Assembly (NCBI GenBank): GCA_965226045.1
Contig: CBDDBU010000017.1
Location: 1-64,000, forward strand
Length of the DNA: 64,000 bases
Direction of reading: 5' to 3'
Source: CBDDBU01 sp965226045
GTDB taxonomy: Bacteria; Pseudomonadota; Alphaproteobacteria; VGEJ01
Both the position numbers and the translations under genes were made by a program. The notes beneath the pieces are model-generated. The model made no database searches and was not told where the DNA came from. It was given only the letters and a program-made list of their open reading frames with translations. Positions within the stretch are counted from its first letter, which is position 1, and each line of letters begins with the position of its first letter. Shown here in pieces: positions 50,385-59,606 of this stretch.

Positions 50385-51365
50385 ATGACTGTGCTCGTTA
50401 CCGGCGCCGCCGGGTTCATCGGCTATCACGTCTGTCGGGCGCTGCTGGCGCGTGACGAGGAGGTGGTCGGGCTCGACAATTTGAACGATTATTACGACGT
50501 CGCGCTTAAGCGCGCGCGGCTCGGCCAGCTCGAGGCGCAGCGCGGCTTTGTCTTCGAGCGGATCGATATCGCCGATCGCGACGGCATGAACGCGATGATC
50601 GGGCGCCACGGCGGGATCCGCCGCATCGTACACCTGGCGGCCCAGGCCGGGGTGCGCCACTCGCTCACCCACCCGTTCGCCTACATCGAGGCCAACGTCG
50701 TCGGCCACCTGGTGATGCTCGAACTGAGCCGGGGGCTCGAGAACTTCGAACATTTGGTCTACGCGAGCTCGAGCTCGGTCTATGGCGGCAATGCCAAGAT
50801 GCCGTTTTCCGTCACCGATCGGGTCGATTCGCCGATCTCGCTCTACGCCGTGACAAAAAAGACCGACGAGTTGATGAGCGAGTGCTACAGCCACCTCTAT
50901 GGGATCCCCCAAACCGGCCTGCGCTTCTTCACGGTTTATGGTCCCTGGGGCCGGCCGGACATGGCCATCTACATCTTCACCAAGGCGATTCTGGCCGGCG
51001 AGCCGATCCAGCTGTTCAACCATGGCGACATGATGCGCGACTTCACCTACGTCGACGACACTGTCGCCGGGATTCTGGCGGCGCTCGACCGGCCGCCCGA
51101 GCGAACCGCCGAGACGCGGCCGCATCGCGTGTTCAACCTTGGCAACAGCCACTCGGCGCCGCTGCTGCGGGTGGTTTCGTTGTTGGAGGACGCGCTGGGC
51201 GCGAAAACCGAGCGAATCCTCGAGCCGATGCCGCCTGGCGATGTTAAGGAAACCTACGCCAATATCGATGCCAGCCGCCGCGAACTTGGCTTCGATCCGG
51301 CGACGCCGGTGGCGGTCGGGATCCCGCGCTTCGTCGAGTGGTACCGCGACTATCATGGGCAGTGA
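50385..51365 (+). CDS. NAD-dependent sugar epimerase, UDP-glucuronate 4-epimerase-like
   Basis: An extended SDR of 326 residues. It starts MTVLVTGAAGFIGYHVCRAL; the longer frame upstream has no ribosome site. Motifs: VVGLDNLNDYYDVALK, HLAAQAGVRHSL, YASSSSVYGGN, catalytic SLYAVTKKTDE (YxxxK) and FFTVYGPWGRPDMAIYIF. The last is a mark of UDP-glucuronate 4-epimerases making UDP-galacturonate for LPS or capsule. It overlaps the start of pepF by 11 bases. Diverges from the indolepyruvate oxidoreductase gene over about 225 bases. Confidence 0.88.
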   Translation: MTVLVTGAAGFIGYHVCRALLARDEEVVGLDNLNDYYDVALKRARLGQLEAQRGFVFERIDIADRDGMNAMIGRHGGIRRIVHLAAQAGVRHSLTHPFAYIEANVVGHLVMLELSRGLENFEHLVYASSSSVYGGNAKMPFSVTDRVDSPISLYAVTKKTDELMSECYSHLYGIPQTGLRFFTVYGPWGRPDMAIYIFTKAILAGEPIQLFNHGDMMRDFTYVDDTVAGILAALDRPPERTAETRPHRVFNLGNSHSAPLLRVVSLLEDALGAKTERILEPMPPGDVKETYANIDASRRELGFDPATPVAVGIPRFVEWYRDYHGQ

Positions 51366-53151
51366 GGGCGCGGCCAGCTCGACCTCGGGCACCCTCGGCG
51401 TGTTGCCGGAGTGGGACCTCTCCGATCTCTTCGCCGGCCCCGACTCCGATGAGCTGAGCACGGCTTTCGCCGCCGTGGCGGCCGACGCCAAGGCCTTCAA
51501 CGGGCGCTACATCGGCCGAATCGGGGCGTTGTCGGGCGACCAGCTCGGCGCCGCTATCGCAGATTACGAGGGCCTGCAGGACCGCCTCGGCCGCATCGGC
51601 AGTTTCGCGCAACTGCTGCACGCCGGAGACATGGGCGACGCGACGATCGGGCGCTTTTACCAAAACACCCACGAACGCCTGAACGAGATATCGACCGATA
51701 TCCTGTTCTTCACCCTCGAACTGAATCGCCTGGACGATGCGGCGCTGGAGGCGCGACTGGCATCCGAGCGGTGCGGCCACTATGCGCCGTGGTTGCGCGA
51801 CGTTCGCGCATTTCGTCCCTATCAACTCTCGGATCAAGTGGAGAAGATTTTCCACGAGAAGGAAGTGTCGGGATCAGCTGCTTGGATACGTTTGTTCGAC
51901 GAGACGCTGTCGCGCCTGCGCGTCCCGATCGATAGTTCGGCGCTCCCCCTTGAGGAGGCGCTGCACCGGCTTTCCGACGCGGACGGCGGCAGGCGCCGCG
52001 CGGCGGCCAAGGGCATCGGCCAGGTGTTCGCCGACAACGTCCACCTGTTCGCCCTGATCACCAACACTCTCGCCAAGGACAAGGCGATCGAGGATCGTTA
52101 TCGCGGCTACCCGAGCGCCGAGGCGCCGCGCCACCTCGCCAACCGGGTCGAGCCCGAGGTCGTCGCGGCGCTAGTCGGCGCGGTCCGTGAGGCTTACCCA
52201 CGCCTGTCGCATCGCTACTACGCACTGAAGGCGCGCTGGTTTGGCCGCGATGTGCTCGATTATTGGGACCGCAACGCGCCACCGCCCGACACCGACGACC
52301 GCGTGTTCGCGTGGAGCGAGGCTCGCGACATCGTTCTCGACGCCTACCAGCGCTTCTCGCCCACCTTGGCTGAGGTCGGCCGACGTTTCTTCGAGCAACC
52401 GTGGATCGACGCCCCGATGCGGCCCGGCAAGGCGCCGGGCGCCTTCGCCCACCCGACGGTTCCGAGCGCCCACCCCTACCTTCTGCTCAACTATCTCGGC
52501 AAGTCGCGCGACGTGATGACTCTTGCCCATGAGCTTGGCCACGGCGTTCACCAGGTGCTCGCCGCCGACCAGGGCGCGCTCATCGCCGATACGCCGCTGA
52601 CGCTCGCCGAGACCGCCTCCGTGTTCGGCGAGCAGCTCACATTCCGCGCCCTTCTCGAGGGCGAGACTGACCCGGCCCGGCGGCGCGTCATGCTGGCGCG
52701 CAAGGTCGAGGACATGCTGAACACGGTGGTGCGCCAGGTCGCCTTTTACGAATTCGAGCGGCGCTTGCACGAAGAGCGCGGCGGCGGCGAGTTGCTGGCC
52801 GAGCGGATCGGCGAGATCTGGCTCGACGTGCAGGCCGAGAGCCTGGGCCCGGCGATTCAGTTCCACCCCGAGTACGCCAACTTCTGGTGCTACATCCCCC
52901 ACTTCATCCACTCGCCGTTCTATGTCTACGCCTATGCCTTTGGCGATTGTCTGGTGAACGCGCTCTATGCGACCTACCAGGAGAACCCGGCCGGCTTTGA
53001 GGATCGCTATCTCGAGATGCTGCGGGCAGGCGGACGCCTGCACCATCGCGAGCTGTTGGCGCCATTTGGTCTCGATGCCAGCGATCCGGCGTTCTGGTCG
53101 TGCGGTCTCGGCGTGATCGCTGAGTTCATCGACACCCTGGAGGCTACCTGA
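51355..53151 (+). CDS. pepF: M3-family oligoendopeptidase F
   Basis: A cytoplasmic zinc peptidase of 598 residues that degrades small peptides. The gluzincin site is MTLAHELGHGVHQVL (HExxH at about residue 392) with the third ligand Glu in LTLAETASVFGE. Supporting M3B features are the N-terminal WDLSDLFAGPDSDE, the FAHPTVPSAHPYLLLNYLG loop and the C-terminal HFIHSPFYVYAYAFGD. The ATG at 51355 begins 11 bases inside the epimerase gene, pointing to coupled translation. It is followed after 24 bases by the ABC1 kinase gene. Confidence 0.94.
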   Translation: MGSEGAASSTSGTLGVLPEWDLSDLFAGPDSDELSTAFAAVAADAKAFNGRYIGRIGALSGDQLGAAIADYEGLQDRLGRIGSFAQLLHAGDMGDATIGRFYQNTHERLNEISTDILFFTLELNRLDDAALEARLASERCGHYAPWLRDVRAFRPYQLSDQVEKIFHEKEVSGSAAWIRLFDETLSRLRVPIDSSALPLEEALHRLSDADGGRRRAAAKGIGQVFADNVHLFALITNTLAKDKAIEDRYRGYPSAEAPRHLANRVEPEVVAALVGAVREAYPRLSHRYYALKARWFGRDVLDYWDRNAPPPDTDDRVFAWSEARDIVLDAYQRFSPTLAEVGRRFFEQPWIDAPMRPGKAPGAFAHPTVPSAHPYLLLNYLGKSRDVMTLAHELGHGVHQVLAADQGALIADTPLTLAETASVFGEQLTFRALLEGETDPARRRVMLARKVEDMLNTVVRQVAFYEFERRLHEERGGGELLAERIGEIWLDVQAESLGPAIQFHPEYANFWCYIPHFIHSPFYVYAYAFGDCLVNALYATYQENPAGFEDRYLEMLRAGGRLHHRELLAPFGLDASDPAFWSCGLGVIAEFIDTLEAT

Positions 53152-53175
53152 GCGCCACGCAATGAGTCACAAACG

Positions 53176-54516
53176 ATGAGTGAGGACGATACCCTCGTCG
53201 GACGGGTCAGGCGCTACACCCGGGTCTCGAGCGCCGTTGGCGGCCTGGCCGCGCGGCTAGCGGGCCAGCGTTATCTCGGCCTGCCCATCGACAAGGGTCG
53301 CCACGCGGCGGACCTGCGCCGGGCGCTCGGCGGCCTCAAGGGCCCGCTGATGAAGGTGGCGCAGATCATGTCGACGATCCCCCAGGCTCTGCCGCGCGAG
53401 TACGCCGAAGAGCTGGCCCAGCTGCAATCGAATGCCCCGGCGATGGGCTGGCCGTTCGTCAAACGCCGCATGGCCGCCGAGCTGGGCCCGGACTGGCCGA
53501 ACCGCTTCGCCAGCTTCGAGCACGAGGCCGTCGCCGCCGCCTCGCTCGGCCAGGTGCACCGAGCAAGCACGGCCGATGCCGAGTTGCTGGCCTGCAAGCT
53601 GCAGTATCCCGACATGGCTTCGGCCGTCGAGGCCGACCTCAACCAGCTCAAGCTCATCTTCGCCATTTACCGTCGCTACGACCGCGGCATCGATCCGAGC
53701 GAGGTCCTGGCCGAGATCGCCGAGCGCCTGCGCGAGGAGCTCGACTACGAGCGCGAACTGAAGCATCTCATGCTCTATGGCGCGATGCTCGCCGATGAGC
53801 CGGTCGTCCACGTCGCCGCGCCCCTTCCCGACCTCTGCACGCGCCGGCTTCTAACGATGACCTGGCTCGAGGGCCGGCCGCTGCTCGACTCCAAGGACGC
53901 CGCTCAGGCGGTGCGCGATGGCCTCGCCGAACGCCTATTCCGCGCCTGGTATCTGCCGTTCTACCGTTACGGCCTCATCCACGCCGATCCCCATCTCGGC
54001 AACTACAGCGTCGCCGCGGATCACACCATCAACCTGCTCGACTTCGGCTGCATCCGCGTGTTCAAGCCAAAGTTCGTCCGCGGCGTGATCGACCTCTATC
54101 ACGCACTTCAGAACGACGACCGCGACCTCGCCGTCCATGCCTACGAAACCTGGGGCTTCACCGGGCTGGCCACGGAAATGATCGATACCCTCAATATGTG
54201 GGCGCGGTTCGTCTATGCGCCGCTGTTGGAGGACCGGGCGCGGCGCATTCAGGAGTTCGACTCAGGCGGGATCTACGGCATCGACGTGGCGGAGAAGGTG
54301 CACCGGGGCCTGCGCGAGCACGGCGGCGTCACCCCGCCGCGCGAGTTCGTGTTCATGGACCGCGCGGCGATCGGCCTGGGCGGCGTCTTTCTCCACCTCA
54401 AGGCCGAGATCAACTGGCACCGCCTGTTCCACGAGCTGATCGAAGGCTTTGACGAGACCAAGTTGCGCCAGCGCCAGAACGCCGCGTTGAAGAAGGCGGG
54501 ACTGCCGCTGCCCTAG
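53176..54516 (+). CDS. ABC1/UbiB-family atypical kinase
   Basis: A 446-residue member of the ABC1 (COQ8/UbiB) atypical kinase family, linked to ubiquinone synthesis or lipid metabolism. The N-terminal KxGQ-type motif reads LKGPLMKVAQIMSTIP, with Ala for the usual Gly. The Ala-rich nucleotide loop is VAAASLGQVHRA, the ATP Lys lies in LLACKLQYPD, the ExD-type helix in REELDYERELKHL, and the catalytic and metal sites in LIHADPHLGNYSV and NLLDFGCIRVF. No C-terminal membrane helices are obvious, unlike UbiB. It ends the epimerase-pepF-ABC1 run. Confidence 0.88.
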   Translation: MSEDDTLVGRVRRYTRVSSAVGGLAARLAGQRYLGLPIDKGRHAADLRRALGGLKGPLMKVAQIMSTIPQALPREYAEELAQLQSNAPAMGWPFVKRRMAAELGPDWPNRFASFEHEAVAAASLGQVHRASTADAELLACKLQYPDMASAVEADLNQLKLIFAIYRRYDRGIDPSEVLAEIAERLREELDYERELKHLMLYGAMLADEPVVHVAAPLPDLCTRRLLTMTWLEGRPLLDSKDAAQAVRDGLAERLFRAWYLPFYRYGLIHADPHLGNYSVAADHTINLLDFGCIRVFKPKFVRGVIDLYHALQNDDRDLAVHAYETWGFTGLATEMIDTLNMWARFVYAPLLEDRARRIQEFDSGGIYGIDVAEKVHRGLREHGGVTPPREFVFMDRAAIGLGGVFLHLKAEINWHRLFHELIEGFDETKLRQRQNAALKKAGLPLP

Positions 54517-54565
54517 CTAGATGTTCGCGTTCGGGGGGCAGCCGCTCGCGCGCCTCGCGGTCGGA

Positions 54566-54865
54566 TCAGTGTTTGTGCGGCTTGCCGGCGTCGTAGGCGG
54601 CCTTTTGCTCGGGCGTCGCCTCGGTTTGGTACTTGGCCTTCCACTCGTCGTAGGGCATGCCGTAGACAATCTCGCGCGCGTCAGCGTAGGACAGCTCGTG
54701 GCCGCGCGCCTCGGCGGCGGCGCGATACCACTTCGAGAGGCAGTTGCGGCAGAAATCGGCGAGGTTCATCAGGTCGATGTTCTGGACATCGGGACGGGCC
54801 CGCAAATGCTCGACCAGCGTGCGGAACGCCGCCGCTTCCAGTTCGGTTCGGGTCTGTTCATCCAT
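54566..54865 (-). CDS. DUF1244 protein
   Basis: A 99-residue soluble protein of the DUF1244 family, widespread in alpha- and gammaproteobacteria. Conserved parts are FRTLVEHLRARPDVQNIDLM, NLADFCRNCLSKWYRAAAEA with two Cys spaced by two residues, and DAREIVYGMPYDEWKAKYQ. Function is unknown; the Cys pair and helical content might allow metal or partner binding. It follows the GCS2 ligase gene on the same strand with a 53-base gap. Confidence 0.88.
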   Translation of the reverse strand: MDEQTRTELEAAAFRTLVEHLRARPDVQNIDLMNLADFCRNCLSKWYRAAAEARGHELSYADAREIVYGMPYDEWKAKYQTEATPEQKAAYDAGKPHKH

Positions 54866-54918
54866 CGTTCACTCCATCGAATGCGGTTGCCCATCAAAAT
54901 GGGTTGTAGGGTGCGCGT

Positions 54919-56040
54919 CTACAATCCGTGGGTGGTCTCATCGATCAGCATGTCGACCACCTCCTTCAGCGCCGTCGCGCGATCCTTGCTCGCCTCGAGC
55001 GCGGCGCTGAAGGCGCGTTGCTGGCGATGGGCGCTGGTGCCACGAGCGACGATGTCGCGCGCGTGCTCGACCTCCCTGACGCAGTCGAAACGCTCGGCAT
55101 CCTCGCGCACCAGCGCGATGATCTCGTCGACCAGTTCCGCGGAGGATACGCGCTGGCCCTTGCCGAAATCAACGAGCTCGCCGTCGGTTCCGTAGCGCTG
55201 CGCCAGCCACCGGTTCTCCCGCACCAGGCCGCGCGGATAGATCCGCCAGCACTGGTTCACCGTGCGCAACCGGTAGAGGATGCAAAGGTAGAGGGCGGCG
55301 ATGGTCACGCTGTCGTCGAGCCGCGCGCAGACATCGGTGATCCGCATCTCCAGGGTTGGGAACCGCGCGCTCAACCGCACGTCCCACCACAGCTTGGTCG
55401 CGTCGTCGATCAGGCCTGCCCCCACCAGTTGGTCGACGAAACGCTGGTATTCGCCAAAGCTGGTGAAGTGGTCGGGCAGGCCGGCGCGCGGCAGGCCGTC
55501 GAACACCGTCAGCCGATAACTCATCAGGCCGGTGTCCTCGCCGCGCCAGAACGGCGAGGAGGTGCTGAGCGCCAGCAGATGGGGCAGGAAATAGGCGACC
55601 TGGTTCATCAGATCGATGCGAATCTCGTCGTCATCGATGCCGACGTGGACGTGCAGCCCGCAAATGAATAGGCGCCGGGCCAGCACCTGAAGGTCGCGCG
55701 CGAGCACGTTGTAGCGCTCCTTGTCGGTGTGCTTCTGCACGTTCCACTGGGCGAACGGATGGGTCAAGGCGGCGATCGGCGCCAGCCCGTGCTTGGCGGC
55801 CACCTCGCCGACAGTCGCGCGCAAATGTGCCAGATCAGCGCGCGCCTCGTGGATGGACTGGCAGACGCGGGTCTCGACCTCGATCTGCGAGCGCAGGAAC
55901 TCCGGGCTGACCTGGCCGGTGAGCAGGGTTTCGCACTCCGCCAGCATGGTCGCTGGCGGTTCGGCCGGGACATCGCGAGTCTCGCGATCCACCAGCAGGT
56001 ATTCCTCCTAGATGCCGATGGTGAAGGTGGGCTTGCCCAT
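54919..56040 (-). pseudogene. GCS2-family carboxylate-amine ligase with in-frame amber codon
   Basis: YbdK/GCS2-type ATP-dependent carboxylate-amine (glutamate-cysteine) ligase. The natural start is ATG 56040: MGKPTFTIGI, then TAG (56008-56010), then EEYLLVDRETRDVPAEPP. Relatives have FTIGIEEEYLLVD, so a single GAG-to-TAG change put a stop at codon 11, at the first Glu of the EEE active-site strand. The rest is intact: VETRVCQSIHEARADL, LHVHVGIDDDE, FLPHLLALSTSSPFWRGED, LEMRITDVCARLDD, RENRWLAQRYG. Translation could restart at GTG 55992 but without the strand. Full length would be 373 residues. It follows the N-formylglutamate amidohydrolase gene by 13 bases. Confidence 0.85.
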
Positions 56041-56053
56041 CAGCTCGGCGCCA

Positions 56054-56887
56054 TTAGAAGTGCTCGATGGTGAACAGGTCGCGCTGCTGCCCCAATGCGA
56101 CCAGGGCGAGGCCAAGCCGGTTGGCCCAGACTTCCGCGCCGTGGTGGGTATCGATCAGATCCTGCCGCAACTCGATCAGGAGATGTGGGATGCCCCGCCC
56201 GCCGCCGTGGTGATGGATCGAGAAGCCGGCCATGTCGCGCCCCGAATAGGGTTTGTTCTCGCCGACCTCGAGATCGGTGTTCATACGCAGCTGGGCGATC
56301 AGCGCCTTGGCCAGGCGTGGGTCGCGGTTCCACAGGATGCCGATGTGCCAGGGCCGCTCGTAGCCATCCATGATCGGTGTAAAGCTGTGCACCGAGACCA
56401 GCGCTGGTACCCGCGCCTCGACGGCGCTGTCGAGGACACCATCGAGGGCGCGGTGGTAGGGGTCGAAGTAGCGCTCGATCCGCGCCGCACGGTCAGCGGC
56501 GGCGATATCCACATTGCCGGGAATGATGACCCCATCGCTGATCGGCGGGATCAGCGTCGGGTGGTCGGTCTGGCGGTTGCAGTCGATGAGCAGGCGCGAA
56601 AAACCCGAGAACACGGCGACGGCGTCGAGATGGGCGGAAAGGCGTCGGGTGACGTCGGCGGCGCCGATGTCCCAGGCGATATGGCGACCGAGCACCGCGT
56701 CATCGAGGCCGAGGTGGCCATATTGGTCGGGGATGCGGCCGCTCGCGTGATCGCAGTTGAAGACATAGGTGCTGACGCCGCTGGGGTTCAGAATCTCGAA
56801 CGGGGAGCCCTCGCCAACGGCTTCTGACGCCGTCGCGCCCGAGGTCGGTATGTTGGCTTCGGCCGCCGCCGTGTCGTCATGTTCCAT
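56054..56887 (-). CDS. N-formylglutamate amidohydrolase family protein
   Basis: A 277-residue zinc amidohydrolase of the HutG2-like family. Motifs: VFNCDHASGRIPDQYG (metal His), AWDIGAADVTRRLSAHL, SRLLIDCNRQTD, VSVHSFTPIMDG and LLIELRQDLIDTHHGAE. The start is ATG 56887 (MEHDDTAAAE) or an ATG ten codons upstream at 56917. No other hut genes are near. In alphaproteobacteria this family is often paired with a GCS2 ligase, as here (13-base gap), so its substrate may be a glutamyl compound rather than a histidine breakdown product. Confidence 0.88.
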   Translation of the reverse strand: MEHDDTAAAEANIPTSGATASEAVGEGSPFEILNPSGVSTYVFNCDHASGRIPDQYGHLGLDDAVLGRHIAWDIGAADVTRRLSAHLDAVAVFSGFSRLLIDCNRQTDHPTLIPPISDGVIIPGNVDIAAADRAARIERYFDPYHRALDGVLDSAVEARVPALVSVHSFTPIMDGYERPWHIGILWNRDPRLAKALIAQLRMNTDLEVGENKPYSGRDMAGFSIHHHGGGRGIPHLLIELRQDLIDTHHGAEVWANRLGLALVALGQQRDLFTIEHF

Positions 56888-57019
56888 CGGCGAAATATAA
56901 CCCAACGACAGCGCCATGACTGGTGGTCATGGCGCCGAGTGGAGTGGCCTCTCTTGGAACCGGTGAGGTCCTGGCCTATAACCGCGCCGGTGCCCAGCCA
57001 GCATCGTTTTGCGCAGACC

Positions 57020-58333
57020 ATGACCACGGCCGGCTCCCCTCGCCCGACCGGCGCCCTGCCGTGGATCATGTTCGGGCTCGCCACCTCGCTGTACACCTAC
57101 GCCTTCTTCCAGCGGGTAGCGCCTAACGTCATCGTCGACGATCTGATGCGCGACCTCGGCGTCACGGCGTTGCTGCTGGGCAACCTCTCGGCCTTCTACT
57201 TCTACTCGTACGCCGGCCTACAGATTCCGTTGGGTATTGTTCTCGACCGCTGGGGCGCGCGGGCGGTCCTGACCGGGGCGGCGCTGTGCTGCGGGCTGGG
57301 CAGCGTCGTGTTCGCGTTCGCCGAGGACTTGGGCGCCGCCTCCGTCGGCCAGCTTTTGATCGGCGCCGGCGCTGGCGTGCCCTTCGTCGGCGCCCTGGTC
57401 ATCGCACGTGCGTGGTTGCCGCCTGAGCGCTTCGCCTTCGCGACCGGCATGATCATGTTCTCCGGCATGGCCGGCGCCTTCCTCGGTCAAGCGCCGTTGG
57501 CGGCGGCGGTGGAGGCGGTGGACTGGCGACTGATCTACTACGCGCTGGCGGCGGCCGCGGTCGCTTGGGCGGCGATGCTGTGGATCACGGTTCGCGATCG
57601 CCCGCCCTCTGTCGTCGGACCCGAAGCTCCCCTGGTCGACAAGCCGGCGCGACCGGTCGCCGCAACGCGGGACACGTCGTTGTGGCAAAATCTCGCGACC
57701 GTCGCCGCCAATCCACAGACCTGGCTGATCTCGCTCTACGGGGCAATGATCGCCGGTCCGATCCTGTCGTTCCTCAGCCTGTGGAGCGTCGCCTATCTGA
57801 TGCAGGGCTACGCCATGACCCGGCCGAGCGCCGCCGCCACGACCTCGATCGTGATGGTCGGCTGGGCCCTTGGCGCGCCGATCACCGGCTGGGCCGCCGA
57901 CCGGTTGCGCCGGCGCAAGGCGCCGATGGTCGTCGGCGCGGTGGTCGGTCTGGTGATCTGGCTGGCGCTCGCCGTGGTGCCGGCAATGCCGCTGTGGCTC
58001 CTGTATGGACTGTTGTTCGTCCTCGGGGTCGCGGCGAGCACGATGGGAGTGATGTTCGCGTTGCTGCGCGAGCACAACCCACCGCGCCTCGGCGGCACCG
58101 CCACCGGCGTCTTCAATACGATCTGCATGACAAGCCCGGCCCTGTTCCAGCCTTTGGTCGGCTGGCTTATCGACCTCGGCTGGGACGGCACGATGGTCGA
58201 TGGCTCGCCGGTCTATGCCGAGGACGATTTCCGCGACGCCTTCCTCGCCTATCCCGTGTGCGCCGGCATCGCTATCTTGCTGTCGCTGTGGTTGCGTGAA
58301 ACCCGCGCCCAACAGGTGGTCACGGACGATTGA
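57020..58333 (+). CDS. MFS transporter
   Basis: A 437-residue major facilitator with 12 predicted helices. MTTAGSPRPTGALPWIMFG starts the protein at ATG 57020; longer frames reach into the opposite gene. The first helix SLYTYAFFQRVAPNVIVDDL, the loop GIVLDRWGARAVLTGAALCC and RAWLPPERFAFATGMIMFSG resemble transporters of the OPA/ACS type. Substrate is unknown. The following glycerate kinase gene (seven-base gap) hints at an organic acid such as glycerate or hydroxypyruvate. Confidence 0.85.
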   Translation: MTTAGSPRPTGALPWIMFGLATSLYTYAFFQRVAPNVIVDDLMRDLGVTALLLGNLSAFYFYSYAGLQIPLGIVLDRWGARAVLTGAALCCGLGSVVFAFAEDLGAASVGQLLIGAGAGVPFVGALVIARAWLPPERFAFATGMIMFSGMAGAFLGQAPLAAAVEAVDWRLIYYALAAAAVAWAAMLWITVRDRPPSVVGPEAPLVDKPARPVAATRDTSLWQNLATVAANPQTWLISLYGAMIAGPILSFLSLWSVAYLMQGYAMTRPSAAATTSIVMVGWALGAPITGWAADRLRRRKAPMVVGAVVGLVIWLALAVVPAMPLWLLYGLLFVLGVAASTMGVMFALLREHNPPRLGGTATGVFNTICMTSPALFQPLVGWLIDLGWDGTMVDGSPVYAEDDFRDAFLAYPVCAGIAILLSLWLRETRAQQVVTDD

Positions 58334-58340
58334 GACGAAA

Positions 58341-59606
58341 ATGACGATCGAGACGAGCATGGTAGCGTCGCGCGAAGTTCTGATGCGGTTGTTTGGGCGC
58401 GCGGTCGCCGAGGTCCAGCCGGAGCGCTGCCTGCTGTCGCATCTGCCGCCGCCGCCACGTGGGCGCACCGTGGTGGTTGGGGCGGGCAAGGCGGCCGCAG
58501 CCATGGCGCGCACGGTCGAGACGCGCCTCGGTGGTGAGATCGAGGGTCTGGTGGTCACCCGCCATGGCTATGCCGTACCGACCGAGCGCATCGCCGTCGT
58601 CGAGGCGAGCCATCCGCTTCCCGATCAGGCGGGCCAGAAGGCGGCGGCCCGGATGCTTGAGATGGTCTCGGGGCTGGGGCCCGATGATTTTGTCCTGTGC
58701 CTGCTCTCGGGCGGCGGCTCGGCGCTGCTGGCGCTGCCAGCGCCAGGTCTACGCCTTGGGGACAAGCGGGCGACGACTGATTCCCTGCTGCGCTGCGGCG
58801 CGACGATTAGTGAGATCAACGCGGTTCGCAAACAGCTTTCGGCCATCAAGGGCGGGCGCCTTGCCGCCGCCACCGCGCCGGCGCCGATCCTGACGCTGAT
58901 GATCTCCGATGTGCCGGGCGATGATCCGGCGGTCATTGCCTCGGGACCCACCGTCGCTCACCCGCCGTCCCCGGTCAGCGCCGAGGAGGTACTGGCCAAA
59001 TACGCCATCACCCCGCCGGCGGCGGTCGCGCGCCAGCTGCGGGCGGGCGCGGACAAGGCGTTGGGTCCGGGCGATCCTCGGCTGGCCCACGCCCGCTATG
59101 TGATCGTGGCTAGTGCCAATGAGGCGCTGGCGGCAGCCACGGAAGAGGCGCGGGTGGCTGGCTACTCGCCGCTGATGCTGGGCGATGACATCGAGGGCGA
59201 ATCGCGCGAGGTTGCGCGCGCCCATGCGGCGCTTGCCCTCGACCACGCGGCCCGGGGCTGCAAGACAGCACTTCTGTCAGGTGGCGAAACCACGGTTACC
59301 CTCACGGGCGGTGGCCGCGGCGGCCCAAACGCCGAGTACGCGCTCGCGCTGTGCCTCGCCCTCGATGGCGCGCCGTCGATCGCTGCGCTGGCCTGCGATA
59401 CCGATGGCATCGACGGCAGCGAAGACAACGCCGGCGCCGTGGTGGCCTCCGACAGCCTGGCGCGGATGCGCCGCGCCGGCATCGACGCGAAAGCGCGGTT
59501 GGCCGACAATGACGCCTATGGCGCCTTCGCCGCGATCGGCGATCTCGTCATCACTGGGCCGACCCACACCAATGTTAACGACTTCCGCGCCATTCTGGTC
59601 GGGTGA
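58341..59606 (+). CDS. Glycerate 2-kinase (MOFRL family)
   Basis: A 421-residue class II glycerate kinase (GckA/TtuD type) that phosphorylates D-glycerate to 2-phosphoglycerate. N-terminal TVVVGAGKAAAAMARTVE, VVEASHPLPDQAGQKAA, LCLLSGGGSALLALPAPGL and the MOFRL domain (TALLSGGETTVTLTGGGRGG, ACDTDGIDGSEDNAGAV, GPTHTNVNDFRAIL) are all present. The ATG at 58341 follows the MFS gene by seven bases and its TGA overlaps the GTG of the pyruvate kinase gene (GTGA). The trio MFS-kinase-pyk would take up glycerate and bring it to pyruvate through enolase. Confidence 0.93.
   Translation: MTIETSMVASREVLMRLFGRAVAEVQPERCLLSHLPPPPRGRTVVVGAGKAAAAMARTVETRLGGEIEGLVVTRHGYAVPTERIAVVEASHPLPDQAGQKAAARMLEMVSGLGPDDFVLCLLSGGGSALLALPAPGLRLGDKRATTDSLLRCGATISEINAVRKQLSAIKGGRLAAATAPAPILTLMISDVPGDDPAVIASGPTVAHPPSPVSAEEVLAKYAITPPAAVARQLRAGADKALGPGDPRLAHARYVIVASANEALAAATEEARVAGYSPLMLGDDIEGESREVARAHAALALDHAARGCKTALLSGGETTVTLTGGGRGGPNAEYALALCLALDGAPSIAALACDTDGIDGSEDNAGAVVASDSLARMRRAGIDAKARLADNDAYGAFAAIGDLVITGPTHTNVNDFRAILVG

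Noticed and set aside
56008..56010. TAG as pyrrolysine or a reassigned codon
   Set aside because: TAG ends intact genes in this window (for example rpsU, hddA remnant, moaE), and relatives have Glu at the position; a point mutation or error is simpler.
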